Positions 1-11,500 of a stretch of DNA of 64,000 nucleotides are shown here, one piece after another (position 1 is the stretch's first letter; each line of letters starts with the position of its first letter). The notes below the pieces were generated by a model. It searched no databases. It was not told the DNA's origin and saw only the letters and a program-made list of their open reading frames with translations. Made by a program: the position numbers and the translations under genes. This DNA is from Robertmurraya siralis. GTDB taxonomy: Bacteria > Bacillota > Bacilli > Bacillales > Cytobacillaceae. The stretch spans positions 434,001 through 498,000 of the forward strand of contig NZ_SWLZ01000001.1 of assembly GCF_005502275.1 (NCBI RefSeq). Direction: 5' to 3'.

Positions 1-1
1 A

Positions 2-1650
2 ATGGTAGACACATGTGCAGCTGAGTTTGAATCTGAAACACCATACTATTATGGTTCATATGAGGATGAAAATGAGTCGATTGTAACGGAAAAGAAAAGT
101 GTCGTTGTGTTAGGCTCAGGTCCAATCCGAATTGGTCAAGGGATTGAGTTTGATTACTCAACCGTTCATGCCGTATGGGCGATTAAGGAAGCAGGCTATG
201 AGGCTATCATTATTAACAATAATCCAGAAACCGTTTCAACCGATTTCAGTATTTCAGATAAGCTTTACTTCGAACCGTTGACGATCGAGGATGTGATGCA
301 TATCATCGATTTAGAAAAGCCAGAAGGAGTGGTCGTTCAGTTTGGAGGACAAACGGCGATTAATCTTGCCTCTAAGCTTGTCGAGCGTGGCGTGAAAATT
401 CTCGGAACATCTCTTGAGAATATTGATGGAGCAGAGGATCGTGATAAGTTTGAACATGCACTTTCCCGCTTAAATATTCCGCAACCAAAAGGGAAAACGG
501 CTTTATCTGCCGAAGAAGCAGTGAAAATTGCTGCTAGCATCGGCTATCCAGTGTTAGTTCGACCTTCTTATGTCCTTGGAGGACGGGCGATGGAAATCGT
601 CTATCATGAGGAAGAACTTTTACACTATATGAAAAATGCTGTCAAAATCAATCCGGAGCACCCTGTTCTCATTGACCGCTATTTAACGGGAAAAGAAATT
701 GAGATTGATGCCATTTGTGATGGAGAAACGGTTTTGATTCCAGGAATTATGGAGCATATTGAAAGAGCTGGAGTTCACTCAGGAGATTCGATTGCCGTTT
801 ATCCACCACAAAGCTTAACGCAAGAAATTAAAAAAACACTAGTTGACTATACGAAAAAATTAGCAAAAGGTTTAGGAATTATTGGGCTTTTGAATATTCA
901 GTACGTAATCTCAAAAGGGGAAGTATTCGTTATTGAAGTCAATCCTCGTTCAAGCCGAACCGTTCCGTTTTTAAGTAAAATTACGAAGGTACCTATGGCA
1001 AACATTGCAACCAAAGTAATTCTTGGTCAAACTTTAAAAGAACAAGGTTATGAATCAGGACTTGTACCAGCGCAATCAGGCGTATATGTGAAAGTACCTG
1101 TATTCTCTTTTGCCAAGCTGAGAAGAGTTGATATCACATTAGGGCCAGAAATGAAATCAACTGGGGAGGTTATGGGCAAAGATATTACCCTTGAAAAAGC
1201 ATTGTATAAAGGTCTAGTCGCATCAGGGATGAAAATTCAATCGCACGGTAATGTCCTGATGACGGTGGCGGACAAAGATAAAGAAGAATCGCTTCAAATT
1301 GCCAGAAGATTTGCTTCCATCGGCTTTCAATTAATGGCGACGAGTGGCACGGCTGAATTTTTGCAAACGGCAGGAATTGAAGTGAAAGTAGTTGATAAAA
1401 TTGGCACAAATGGTCCAGATCTACTGGATGTCATTCGCAATGGCAATGCGCAATTGGTGATTAACACCTTAACGAAAGGAAAACAGCCGGCTCGTGATGG
1501 CTTTAGAATCCGTCGAGAGACCGTTGAAAATGGGATTCCGTGCTTCACGTCACTCGATACGGCAGAGGCGATGCTTCGCGTCCTTGAATCGATGACTTTC
1601 GCGGCAGAACCAATGGGGCAACAAACGAAAGCACGAGAGGCGGTTTTACT

Positions 1651-1654
<4 letters not shown>
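2..1654 (+). CDS. carB: carbamoyl-phosphate synthase large subunit, C-terminal half (partial at window edge)
   Basis: Makes carbamoyl phosphate from bicarbonate, ammonia and two ATP; this half carries the second (carbamate kinase) ATP-grasp unit and the allosteric domain. The reading frame is open at the left edge, so the Met at base 2 is internal: about 550 residues are visible against roughly 1070 for the family. The motif [10 protein letters not shown] near residue 40 opens the second synthetase unit, an ATP-grasp region follows to about residue 350, and a methylglyoxal-synthase-like domain (ATSGTAEFL, near residue 450) ends the protein, where UMP/PRPP-type effectors bind in relatives. The stop overlaps the pyrK start by GTGA, so the two are probably translationally coupled. 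The pathway-specific or arginine-specific nature rests on the pyr neighbours. Confidence 0.96.
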
Positions 1655-3335
<1,681 letters not shown>

Positions 3336-3336
3336 T

Positions 3337-4053
3337 TTGAACCATCCACTGATCGTTGCCCTTGATTTTTCAAATAAGAATGAGGTATTCCAATTTATAG
3401 ATCAATTTCGAGATGAAAGGCTCTTTGTAAAGGTTGGTATGGAGCTTTTTTATCAGGAAGGTCCTCAAATTATTCAAGAAATAAAGGATAAAGAGCATCA
3501 AATTTTTCTCGATTTGAAATTGCATGATATCCCCAACACGGTATACAGTGCGATGAAAGGCTTAGCGAAGTTAGGCTGTGACCTTGTCAATGTTCATGCG
3601 GCAGGGGGAAAAGACATGATGATGGCTGCACTTGAAGGACTTGAAGCTGGAACAAAGGCTGGAGAGGTAAGACCCTCCTGTATCGCTGTGACCCAATTGA
3701 CAAGTACTTCCGAACAGCAAATGAGAAGTGAACAACTGATCGAAGCAACTCTTCAGGAATCGGTTCTCCATTATTCTTTAATTGCACAGGAAGCGGGAAT
3801 TGATGGGGTTGTTTGTTCATCCCATGAAGTAAAAATAATTCACCACCATTTAGGAAAAGAGTTTCTAACGGTGACACCTGGAATCCGCTTAAACTCCGAT
3901 CTTGTTCAGGATCAAAAAAGAGTAGCGACACCAGATGAAGCAAGAGAAGCCGGTGTATCGGCAATCGTAGTTGGACGTGGTATTACAAAAGCAGAAAATC
4001 CGTACGCAAGCTATCAAGCATATAAACAGGCATGGGAGGGTGTGCGCATATGA
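3337..4053 (+). CDS. pyrF: orotidine 5'-phosphate decarboxylase
   Basis: Decarboxylates OMP to UMP, the last step of de novo pyrimidine synthesis. I start it at the TTG one base after the pyrD stop, because a good AAGGAGC site lies just upstream and the protein then begins [11 protein letters not shown] as the family does; the longer open frame back to 3142 only re-reads pyrD. The catalytic D-x-K-x-x-x-D signature is DLKLHD (D59, K61, D64), and the phosphate loop VVGRGI is near the C-terminus. 238 residues, normal length. Its stop overlaps the pyrE ATG. Confidence 0.95.
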   Translation: MNHPLIVALDFSNKNEVFQFIDQFRDERLFVKVGMELFYQEGPQIIQEIKDKEHQIFLDLKLHDIPNTVYSAMKGLAKLGCDLVNVHAAGGKDMMMAALEGLEAGTKAGEVRPSCIAVTQLTSTSEQQMRSEQLIEATLQESVLHYSLIAQEAGIDGVVCSSHEVKIIHHHLGKEFLTVTPGIRLNSDLVQDQKRVATPDEAREAGVSAIVVGRGITKAENPYASYQAYKQAWEGVRI

Positions 4054-4682
4054 AGAATGTCATCGCTGCGAGATTATTAGAAATAGGGGCAGTAGCTTTG
4101 AGGCCGGACGAACCGTTCACTTGGTCGTCCGGATTACGGTCACCGATTTACTGTGACAACCGCTTAACGCTTTCTTACCCGCATATTCGTAAGGAAATTG
4201 CGAATGGTTTAAAGGACTTGATAGTAGAAAAATTCCCAGATGCTGAGCTTATAGCGGGAACGGCTACTGCTGGAATACCGCATGCAGCTTGGGTAAGTGA
4301 TCTGCTTGATTTACCGATGTGCTATGTCCGTTCAAAAGCAAAGGGGCATGGTAAGGGGAAGCAAATAGAAGGAAAAGCGTTGAAAGGGCAAAAAGTAGTG
4401 GTTGTAGAAGACCTCATTTCTACTGGAGGTAGTGTCATAACAGCAGTTGCTGCATTAAGGGAAGCCGGTTGTGAAGTGTTGGGCGCTGTTTCCATTTTTA
4501 CCTATGAATTAGAGAAAGGCAGAGAAAAACTTGTCGATGCGGGAGTCAATGCTTATTCACTGTCTGATTTTTCTAGTTTAATTGAAGTAGCAGAGGCAAA
4601 AGGCTATATTCAAGAAAAAGATTTAAAGAATTTAACAGAGTGGAAAAAGGAACCTTCTGAGTGGGAGAAGCTTGTCAATTAA
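4050..4682 (+). CDS. pyrE: orotate phosphoribosyltransferase
   Basis: Joins orotate and PRPP to give OMP. The PRPP-binding signature [13 protein letters not shown] has its acidic pair at E120-D121. The start is the ATG overlapping the pyrF stop (ATGA) with GGGAGGG about ten bases upstream; an upstream ATG in the same frame sits on that ribosome site and is rejected. 210 residues, as in B. subtilis. It is the last gene of the pyr operon here and is followed by hairpins at 4727 and 4794. Confidence 0.95.
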   Translation: MKNVIAARLLEIGAVALRPDEPFTWSSGLRSPIYCDNRLTLSYPHIRKEIANGLKDLIVEKFPDAELIAGTATAGIPHAAWVSDLLDLPMCYVRSKAKGHGKGKQIEGKALKGQKVVVVEDLISTGGSVITAVAALREAGCEVLGAVSIFTYELEKGREKLVDAGVNAYSLSDFSSLIEVAEAKGYIQEKDLKNLTEWKKEPSEWEKLVN

Positions 4683-4726
4683 AAAAGGCTGGTCAAGAAT
4701 GTATTAAGTTATTTTTTCAGATAGAA

Positions 4727-4748
4727 CCTGAACCATTGTTGGTTCAGG
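4727..4748 (+). terminator. perfect 8-bp hairpin after pyrE
   Basis: CCTGAACC and GGTTCAGG flank a 6-nt loop. The T-rich tract starts about ten bases after the stem, so it is weaker as an intrinsic terminator than the next hairpin; it may protect the 3' end or act together with it. Confidence 0.5.
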
Positions 4749-4793
4749 GTGATACCAATTTTTTCATGTTTTTATTTGTATAAGGGCGTTCTT

Positions 4794-4816
4794 AAAGGGA
4801 ATGTCCCTTTTTTTGA
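4794..4816 (+). terminator. intrinsic terminator of the pyr operon
   Basis: AAAGGGA, a 3-nt loop, TCCCTTT, then four more T. A short but standard stem with a direct T-run about 110 bases after pyrE. Confidence 0.65.
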
Positions 4817-4920
4817 CTTTTGAAAACAAAAAAGCAGTTAGAGTGATATGAAAAGGCAAAGATTAGATCTGGACTTATTAATAAGTAATAGCTATATTTA
4901 ATGTTAATATAGTCTAAAAA

Positions 4921-4993
4921 GGTGATGACTGCCTCACTGGTCATCAAGTTAAATGCACAGACCTTAAACTTATTTAGGTTTGTGTCTTTTTTT
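4921..4993 (+). promoter_or_regulatory. tandem-hairpin leader with terminator upstream of the polysaccharide cluster
   Basis: Hairpin 1 pairs TGATGAC (4923-4929) with GTCATCA (4940-4946) around a 10-nt loop. Hairpin 2 pairs GCACAGACCT (4955-4964) with AGGTTTGTGT (4976-4985, two G-U pairs) and is followed by seven T. This is the layout of an attenuator or riboswitch expression platform, or of a short independent RNA. I do not recognise it as a named riboswitch class; the c-di-GMP-I consensus is not present. Confidence 0.45.
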
Positions 4994-5219
4994 CGTTTTG
5001 TTTGCTTTCTCCTATTTTTGTTGCTCCTCATGCAATGAAAAACGTAATATTCATTCATAAATGATAAATTTAAGAGTTTGTTAAGAGTTTTCTGCTAAAA
5101 ATAGGTTGATGAGGTTGGGCAGTAAGAGAGTATTTCAAAAGAAACAATAATTAGCTTTTTTGAAAATAAAGGCATGAATAAAAGAAACCAGTCAAACATT
5201 ATTCATTGGAGTGATAAGC

Positions 5220-6134
5220 ATGAGTATTTCGACGAGAGATGAAATTGAATTCACTCAGGAAGAATTCTTATTGAACAAAAAACAAATGAAGGTCTTCTTT
5301 AATGTTTTAAAAGCAGGGGTTGTACGCTCAAGAATTCCCATTACAGGAGTGTTTTTAACCGTTTGTAGAGATAAGGACTTTACTGCAGAAGATGTAGAAC
5401 AATTAGAAACGGAGTTGTCTCAGTTTCTATTAAAAAACATTCGCCAAACGGACTTAGTGTCAAAATTAAATCGTGAATTAACTTGGTTTTTAATCCTTTC
5501 AGAAAGTGGGGAGGAGGAAGCTGAAGCTTTCCTCAAAAGAATATACTCTCTTCTTCAAACAAAAGAGCATTTTCAAATGAACTCTCTTGGAATGACTGCA
5601 AGTATAGCTGAAGTCAATAATCAAGATGTTTCTTTCGAAGAATTATTACAACAAGGACAAGAAAGGTTAGAGGAGTCGGTGAAAAATCGACCTTGGGGAA
5701 TTGAAAGAATTACTTCTTTTAAGAAAAAGGATTTGGAAATAATAAGAATCAGTGTGTTAGACGAGGATGATTTGTTTCGCTCTATTCTCATAACCTCAAT
5801 CGAAAACATTTCAGTTAACCCTTTTCAACTAGAGATAAAAGGATTTCAAGATGGTTATGACTTTCTAAACTCAGAATGGTTCCGCTCAGCGCATACCCAT
5901 ATTATTATCATGAATGATATATTGCCGAGAAAAAACGGACTTGAGGTTTTGCATACAATAAGAAAATTACCGAATAATAAAAAATTTATCATCTATATGA
6001 TGACCAAAAGGAAATCTGAGGAAGAGATGATTTTCGCTTATAAGCAAGGGGTTGATGAATATTTAATGAAACCCTTTAATTTAAGACTGTTTGAAGGAAA
6101 GTTAAGAAGAACGATAGAAAGGTTATGGCTATGA
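5220..6134 (+). CDS. degenerate GGDEF-like domain fused to a pseudo-receiver domain
   Basis: Likely a regulatory protein for the following synthase genes. Residues about 20-165 follow the GGDEF fold pattern (DLVSKLNRELTWFLIL, paired helices after it) but the GGDEF loop reads NRELT (84-88), so cyclase activity is not expected. Residues 177-304 form a response-regulator receiver: acidic cluster D181-E182-D183-D184 and the K284-P-F motif are present, but the phosphoacceptor position (MNDILPRKNG) is Asn232. It is therefore probably not phosphorylated in the usual way. I use ATG 5220 because GGAG at 5208-5211 is 8 bases upstream; the GTG at 5211 overlaps that site. Head of a tightly packed operon. 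The product is inferred from motifs and neighbours only. Confidence 0.75.
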   Translation: MSISTRDEIEFTQEEFLLNKKQMKVFFNVLKAGVVRSRIPITGVFLTVCRDKDFTAEDVEQLETELSQFLLKNIRQTDLVSKLNRELTWFLILSESGEEEAEAFLKRIYSLLQTKEHFQMNSLGMTASIAEVNNQDVSFEELLQQGQERLEESVKNRPWGIERITSFKKKDLEIIRISVLDEDDLFRSILITSIENISVNPFQLEIKGFQDGYDFLNSEWFRSAHTHIIIMNDILPRKNGLEVLHTIRKLPNNKKFIIYMMTKRKSEEEMIFAYKQGVDEYLMKPFNLRLFEGKLRRTIERLWL

Positions 6135-6256
6135 TTGAACTTTCAATTCGCATATTACTGACAATCACTGTTCTAATGTTTGCTCTCCTACTTGTAGTCA
6201 TCGCATATTTAATGTTAAAAAGGGGATTGGAAGTTTCTAGAAATAAAAAAAGATGA
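6131..6256 (+). CDS. 41-residue single-pass membrane protein
   Basis: A small gene lying exactly between its neighbours: its ATG overlaps the preceding stop (ATGA) and its stop overlaps the next ATG (ATGA). GAAAGG lies 8 bases upstream. The protein has a short N-terminus (MIELSIR), one hydrophobic helix of about 22 residues (residues 8-29) and a basic tail (KRGLEVSRNKKR), predicting N-out/C-in by the positive-inside rule. The double 4-base overlap and membrane character support a real gene. The function is unknown; a membrane tether or accessory subunit of the glycosyltransferase complex is my inference. Confidence 0.7.
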   Translation: MIELSIRILLTITVLMFALLLVVIAYLMLKRGLEVSRNKKR

Positions 6257-7167
6257 AGTACATTGAGACAAAACAGAAGGAATGGTATTCGTATTTAATT
6301 GAAGATAGAGAGCCTAGCTCCACACTAATCCCTAATAATGAGAGTGAAGTAAAAGCTGTGGAAGAAATATTTTCTTCATATTTATATAATATTTCCGATT
6401 CTGAAATCTTAGCAAAAATTAAACTTTTTTCTAATAACTATTTAAAGGAATATTATAGAAGTCGTATAAGAAGCCATAGATGGAGTACTAGAATGAATGC
6501 ACTTTATCACATATTCGATTTTCAAATGGACGAACTGGTGGAAGAGTGTGAACAGCTTGAAATAAAGAAATTGACACTTCAAGAACAAGTACAATTATTA
6601 AAAATATACTCAATCTGCCATAAAGAGGTTTTTATAACAAAGCTTTTGCAGTGTCCTACCACACTTACAGAATATGAATATAAAAAGGTTCTATATAGGC
6701 TTGATCCAACAGTTTTAGAACAATTGATTGTGAGAATGGATGACTTGCCTTTGGAATGCCAATATTCTTTAATTGATATTTTGGGAGTAAAGAGGGAACC
6801 GCAATATTTATCTTTTTTGGAATCATGTCTTCACAATGATGATGCTGAAATTAGAATTCGTACACTTAAAGCAATTTTTGAAATTGGCATTATCACAGAC
6901 TTAGATAAATATTTGCCTTTTATTACTTCTCAAATATGGGAAGAACGGCTAATGATGGCCAAATTATTGGGTGCTTTGCCAATATCGATTACTTCATCTT
7001 ATTTGCAAGAATTACTCGAAGATGAAAATTGGTGGGTCCGAACACAAGCGGCAAAATCCATTGGGCGTAACAAGGATGGAAAGATAGTTCTGCAAAGCTA
7101 TATAAATAGTTCTAATGATCGATATGCAATTGAAATGGCAAATCAAGTGCTTGGAAAGGAAAGTTAG
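6253..7167 (+). CDS. HEAT-repeat protein of the polysaccharide cluster
   Basis: 304 residues, almost all helical. The C-terminal half contains HEAT/PBS-lyase-like repeats, for example around residues 190-215 (DAEIRIRTLKAIFEIG) and 255-280 (ENWWVRTQAAKSIGRN), so it is probably a protein-protein scaffold. The N-terminal half is helical without a motif I recognise, and there is no signal peptide or membrane segment. Its start overlaps the small membrane gene and it ends 3 bases before the glycosyltransferase start, so the proteins are likely made together. The exact role is unknown. Confidence 0.75.
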   Translation: MKYIETKQKEWYSYLIEDREPSSTLIPNNESEVKAVEEIFSSYLYNISDSEILAKIKLFSNNYLKEYYRSRIRSHRWSTRMNALYHIFDFQMDELVEECEQLEIKKLTLQEQVQLLKIYSICHKEVFITKLLQCPTTLTEYEYKKVLYRLDPTVLEQLIVRMDDLPLECQYSLIDILGVKREPQYLSFLESCLHNDDAEIRIRTLKAIFEIGIITDLDKYLPFITSQIWEERLMMAKLLGALPISITSSYLQELLEDENWWVRTQAAKSIGRNKDGKIVLQSYINSSNDRYAIEMANQVLGKES

Positions 7168-7170
7168 GAA

Positions 7171-8595
7171 ATGAGTTTTTTTAAGATTTGGGAATTTGTG
7201 ATGCTTTTTTTCGGGGGCTTAATTCTTGTTTATATGCTGGTAGTGGTCATCTCCTACGGCATCATGCTCCTATTTGCGTTTTTTCAGCTAAGACGTCAGT
7301 ACAAGTTGGAGAAGCAGGATATAGATGAAGGCTATATCGATTTGTTTTTTTCGAAACCTATTTCCATCATTGTCCCTGCGTTTAATGAGGAAGTAGGGAT
7401 AATAAATAGTATTCACTCTTTGTTGAGTCTCCGCTATCCTCAAACTGAACTCATCATAGTCAATGACGGTTCAACAGATGGTACTCAGCAAGAGGTAATA
7501 AAAGAATTTAAGATGGTCAAAGTTGATGAAATTATTCGTGAGCAAATCCCAACAAAACCGATTAAAAATATTTATCATTCGGAAATCTTTCCCCACCTCT
7601 GGTTAGTAGAAAAAGAGAATGGGGGCAAAGCTGATGCATTAAATGTCGGGATTAATTTTTCTAACTATCCTTATTTTTGTTCAGTAGATGGAGATTCCAT
7701 CTTAGATGAAAAATCTCTATTAAGAGTGATGAAGCCTATTATTCTGGGAAATGGCGATGTGATTGGAGCTGGTGGCAATGTACGGATTGCCAACGGTACG
7801 CAAGTTCAAATGGGTACTGTTTTTCAAACGAAGTTGTCAAAAAATTATCTAGTTGTTATGCAAGTCGTCGAGTATATGCGAGCATTTTTAATGGGGAGAA
7901 TGGCATTAAGTACATTTAATTTAATATTGATCATATCGGGAGCGTTTAGCGTCTTTTCAAAGAAACATGTGGTGGAAGTCGGAGGATATTCAAACCACAT
8001 GATTGGAGAAGACATGGAATTGGTCGTTAAGCTTCACCGGTATCTAAAAGAAAATAAGATCAATAAGAGGATCGAGTTTGTTCCAGATCCGGTTTGCTGG
8101 ACGGAAGCGCCGGAAAGCCTATCAGTGCTACGACAGCAGAGACGAAGATGGCATCAAGGTCTGATTGAAAGTATGACAAAGCATAGAAAGATGTCATTCA
8201 ATTTTAAATATGGTCGAATTGGGTTGATTTCATTTCCACTTTTTTGGATCGTTGAATGCTTAGGACCTCTTATTGAACTGGGAGGCTATATATATGTGAT
8301 TATCGCTTTTTTTATGGGGGACATCTATTACGAATTTTCGTTATTACTAATCCTTTTATTTGTCATATACGGAACAGTATTTTCTGTTGCTTCCATTTTG
8401 CTAGAGGCATGGGCTATGAACACTTACCCAAAAATAAGGGAGGTCTTTGTGCTAATGCTCATGTCACTAACAGAAATTTTTTGGTATAGACCACTCACGC
8501 TTATTTGGAGATGTGAGGGATTTATACAGGTTTTATTGAAAAGAAAAGACTGGGGCAGTATGAACCGGGTTGGCCTCTCGAAGAAAGGGATATAA
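7171..8595 (+). CDS. processive family-2 glycosyltransferase (membrane polysaccharide synthase)
   Basis: Probably polymerises and exports a polysaccharide using a nucleotide sugar. It has an N-terminal membrane helix (about 8-38), a cytoplasmic GT-A catalytic domain and C-terminal membrane helices (about 345-460). All the processive GT2 signatures are present: NDGSTDGT with D99, the DxD motif D173-G-D175, the catalytic-base region GED with D281, and QRRRW at 323-327. This is the pattern of cellulose, hyaluronan and poly-GlcNAc synthases. There is no PilZ domain, so c-di-GMP control through the enzyme itself is not suggested. The sugar cannot be told from sequence reading. Confidence 0.85.
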   Translation: MSFFKIWEFVMLFFGGLILVYMLVVVISYGIMLLFAFFQLRRQYKLEKQDIDEGYIDLFFSKPISIIVPAFNEEVGIINSIHSLLSLRYPQTELIIVNDGSTDGTQQEVIKEFKMVKVDEIIREQIPTKPIKNIYHSEIFPHLWLVEKENGGKADALNVGINFSNYPYFCSVDGDSILDEKSLLRVMKPIILGNGDVIGAGGNVRIANGTQVQMGTVFQTKLSKNYLVVMQVVEYMRAFLMGRMALSTFNLILIISGAFSVFSKKHVVEVGGYSNHMIGEDMELVVKLHRYLKENKINKRIEFVPDPVCWTEAPESLSVLRQQRRRWHQGLIESMTKHRKMSFNFKYGRIGLISFPLFWIVECLGPLIELGGYIYVIIAFFMGDIYYEFSLLLILLFVIYGTVFSVASILLEAWAMNTYPKIREVFVLMLMSLTEIFWYRPLTLIWRCEGFIQVLLKRKDWGSMNRVGLSKKGI

Positions 8596-8597
8596 GC

Positions 8598-11500
8598 ATG
8601 AGAAAGTTTCTTATTACCGTTTTTTGTTTTCTAGTAATCATGGTGTTGCCGATTTTTTTATGGTTTCTAGAGGATGATAAACAGTTGTCGATTGCAGTGA
8701 TTGATAAAACGGTTCCAAATGAAACATATCGTGAGCATAAAGGAATTATATGGTTGCTGAATCATTTAAAGTATTCAAAAAAAGACAAAAGTCCATATTC
8801 TCTTGTTAATGACTATTACGGTTTCATTCCAGATGATAAACAAAAGAGCTACAAAGTATCCAAACTTCCAAATGACTATTCGAACTATGATGTGATATAT
8901 ATAGCCGATACTTACGGAGTGTATGAGCAGGATCTTCCTTGGTATGAACAAGATCGAAGAGGAGCTCGTTCTGAAAAAATACATGGCGGTTTGACTGAAG
9001 AGGAGTGGGGTGCCATCGTAAATCGCTTAAGCCAAAATGAAAAAAGCCTATTGGTTGCCGAGTATAACACTTTCGCTTCCCCAACAAATGAAGAAGTTAG
9101 GAAGAAAGTTGCAGACTTTCTAGGCTTGAATTGGTCCGGTTGGACTGGACGATATTTTCAAGAGCTAAACCCCGCAAAGAACAAGGAGATCCCGCAATGG
9201 ATAGTAGACGAATTTGGGGATTCATGGAGATATGAAGGAGAAGGCTTTATATTAGTTAACGATATCAATTATCAGGTTGTGGTATTGGAAAACAATAAAC
9301 ATTTAAAGGATAAGGGGATTTCTATCCGTTTCACAGATCAGGGCTCTAAACAATTTGGATTAACAAAAAGCCCAAATTATGAATATTGGTTTGATATCGT
9401 AACAGCCAAGTCTGGATCGGAAGTACTAGCGGAATATGAGTGGAGCCTTACTGAAGCAGGGATGGAACTTCTGAATGAAAATGAAATCCCAACGGAATTC
9501 GCTGCAGTATTAAAGAATGGATACGGTTCAGCAACAACATATTATTTTGCCGGTGATTATAATGATATTGAGCATGTACCCTCTTTTTATCAAATGAAAG
9601 GATTACAAGGAGCATACAGTGTTTTAAATACGTTTTCTGATGCAGCATTTTATTGGAAAACTTATGTACCAATGATGACAAGTATTCTTGAAAGTTTTGA
9701 GAGTAATAGAAAAAAAGATAATAGTGTTGTTGATATTGATACAGATAAATTGAATTATGGCGCTCGTATCGAAAATAATTCCTTTGAAATACTTAAGGAT
9801 AATGAATGGGTTCGTATGAGAATTAAGGGAGTAAATTTAGGGATGGGGAAACCTGGATATTTCCCTGGAGAGGCTGCTATTACAGAAGAGGAATATTACC
9901 GCTGGTTTGAGCAAATTGGCGAAATGAATGCAAATGCCATAAGGGTGTATACCCTTCATCCACCAGGTTTCTATGATGCATTAAAGCGGTATAATGAGTC
10001 TCACGAAGAGAAAATTTACGTATTCCACGGTGTATGGATGAATGAAGAAAAGATAGAGGAATCACTCGATGTTTTTGATAAGGATATTCTTCAAGAATTC
10101 CAACATGAGATGAAGAAAATTGTTGACGTTGTCCATGGAAATAACAACGTACAGCCTGAAGCAGGGCACGCTTCAGGGATATACCGCTCAGATATTTCAG
10201 AATATGTTATCGGGTGGGTTATTGGGATTGAGTGGTACCCGTATATGGTTTTAAATATGAATGAAGAATACACCTCAATTGGTGACTTTAATGGACAATA
10301 TTTTGAGACCAAGGATGCAAAGCCTTTCGAACATTGGCTTGCGAAACAATTGGAATTTCTTGTTGATTATGAGATTAAGCACTATCAAGCGATAAGACCG
10401 GTAAGCTTTACAAACTGGGTGACAACAGATATTTTGGAGCATCCTGCAGAGCCAAACGAACAAGAAGATTTAGTCGGGGTCAATCCGAATGTTATTTATA
10501 CCAAAAATGAAATGAATTTGACGAAGCAATTTGCGTCATATCATATTTATCCGTATTATCCAGACTTTTTTAATTTTGAGGAGTCATATCAAACCTATGT
10601 CGATCATCGTGGTGAATTTAATAGCTATGCTGCATATTTATCTGAACTGCATGATGCCCATCGAATTCCTATTTTAGTTGCAGAATTTGGTGTTCCGAGT
10701 TCAAGAGGATTAACCCATGAAAATCCCTTTGGCTGGAATCAGGGATTTTTATCTGAGAAAGAACAGGGTGAAATTACAAGCCATTTATATGAAGACATTG
10801 TCGCTGAGGAACTTTTAGGAGGACTTGTATTTACTTGGCAGGATGAATGGTTTAAAAGAACGTGGAACACGATGGATTATGACAATCCTGATCGACGTCC
10901 ATATTGGTCGAATGCCCAAACAAACGAACAACAATTTGGTTTGTTAAGTTTTGATACACATAAAATTCAAGTTGATGGAGTAACGGAAGATTGGAAAACG
11001 GCACCTATTTACGAAAAACAAGATGGACAATTAAAAGCAATGTATGTTGATCACGATGAACGATATTTATATATTCGTTTGGATATAAATAAAGTAGGGA
11101 GCGGGCATCCAGTAATTTTATTAGATGTCGTACCAAATCAGGGAAATCATCATATTGCTCAGTTCAGCAGCCTTTCCTTTAAAAATGGCATTGATTTCTA
11201 CATTAATTTGGATGAGCATGAATCGAGTATCCGAGTGGATCAATACTATGATTTTTTCCGTTATTTCTATAGCAAGCATTTAAATCTCATCGATGCAAAA
11301 GCAGCACAATCAGAGAAAAATACTGGGTTTTTTTCTCCTATTCACTACGCCTTAAATAGAGAATTGTATTTGCCTCAGCAAAAGAAGACCTTACCTTTTG
11401 CGTCTTATGAAACAGGCAAATTAAGACAAGGAAACGGGAATCCAGAAGCAGAGGATTACGACTCTTTAGCAGATTATTACATTAGTGAAAACGGTGTGGT

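Larger units (their letters stand above)
4683..5219. other. 537-bp intergenic region between pyrE and the polysaccharide cluster
   Basis: No convincing gene. It holds two hairpins after pyrE (4727-4748 and 4794-4816), a tandem-hairpin leader ending in a T-run (4921-4993), and about 220 AT-rich bases before the first gene of the next cluster. TATAGT near 4909-4914 could be a minus-10 for the leader, but no good minus-35 precedes it. The minus-strand open frame here (88 codons) lacks a ribosome site and family features. Confidence 0.7.

Noticed and set aside
4921-4993. c-di-GMP-I or fluoride riboswitch upstream of the cluster
   Set aside because: The GGDEF-like gene made this attractive, but the conserved core sequences of these classes are not present.
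4792-5058. Minus-strand open frame of 88 codons after pyrE
   Set aside because: It crosses the terminator and the leader hairpins, has no ribosome site and shows no domain pattern.
5060-5100. Matching repeat end on the left border of the accessory block
   Set aside because: Only TTTGTTAA and a few more bases agree with the repeat end; too weak to claim a bracketed island.
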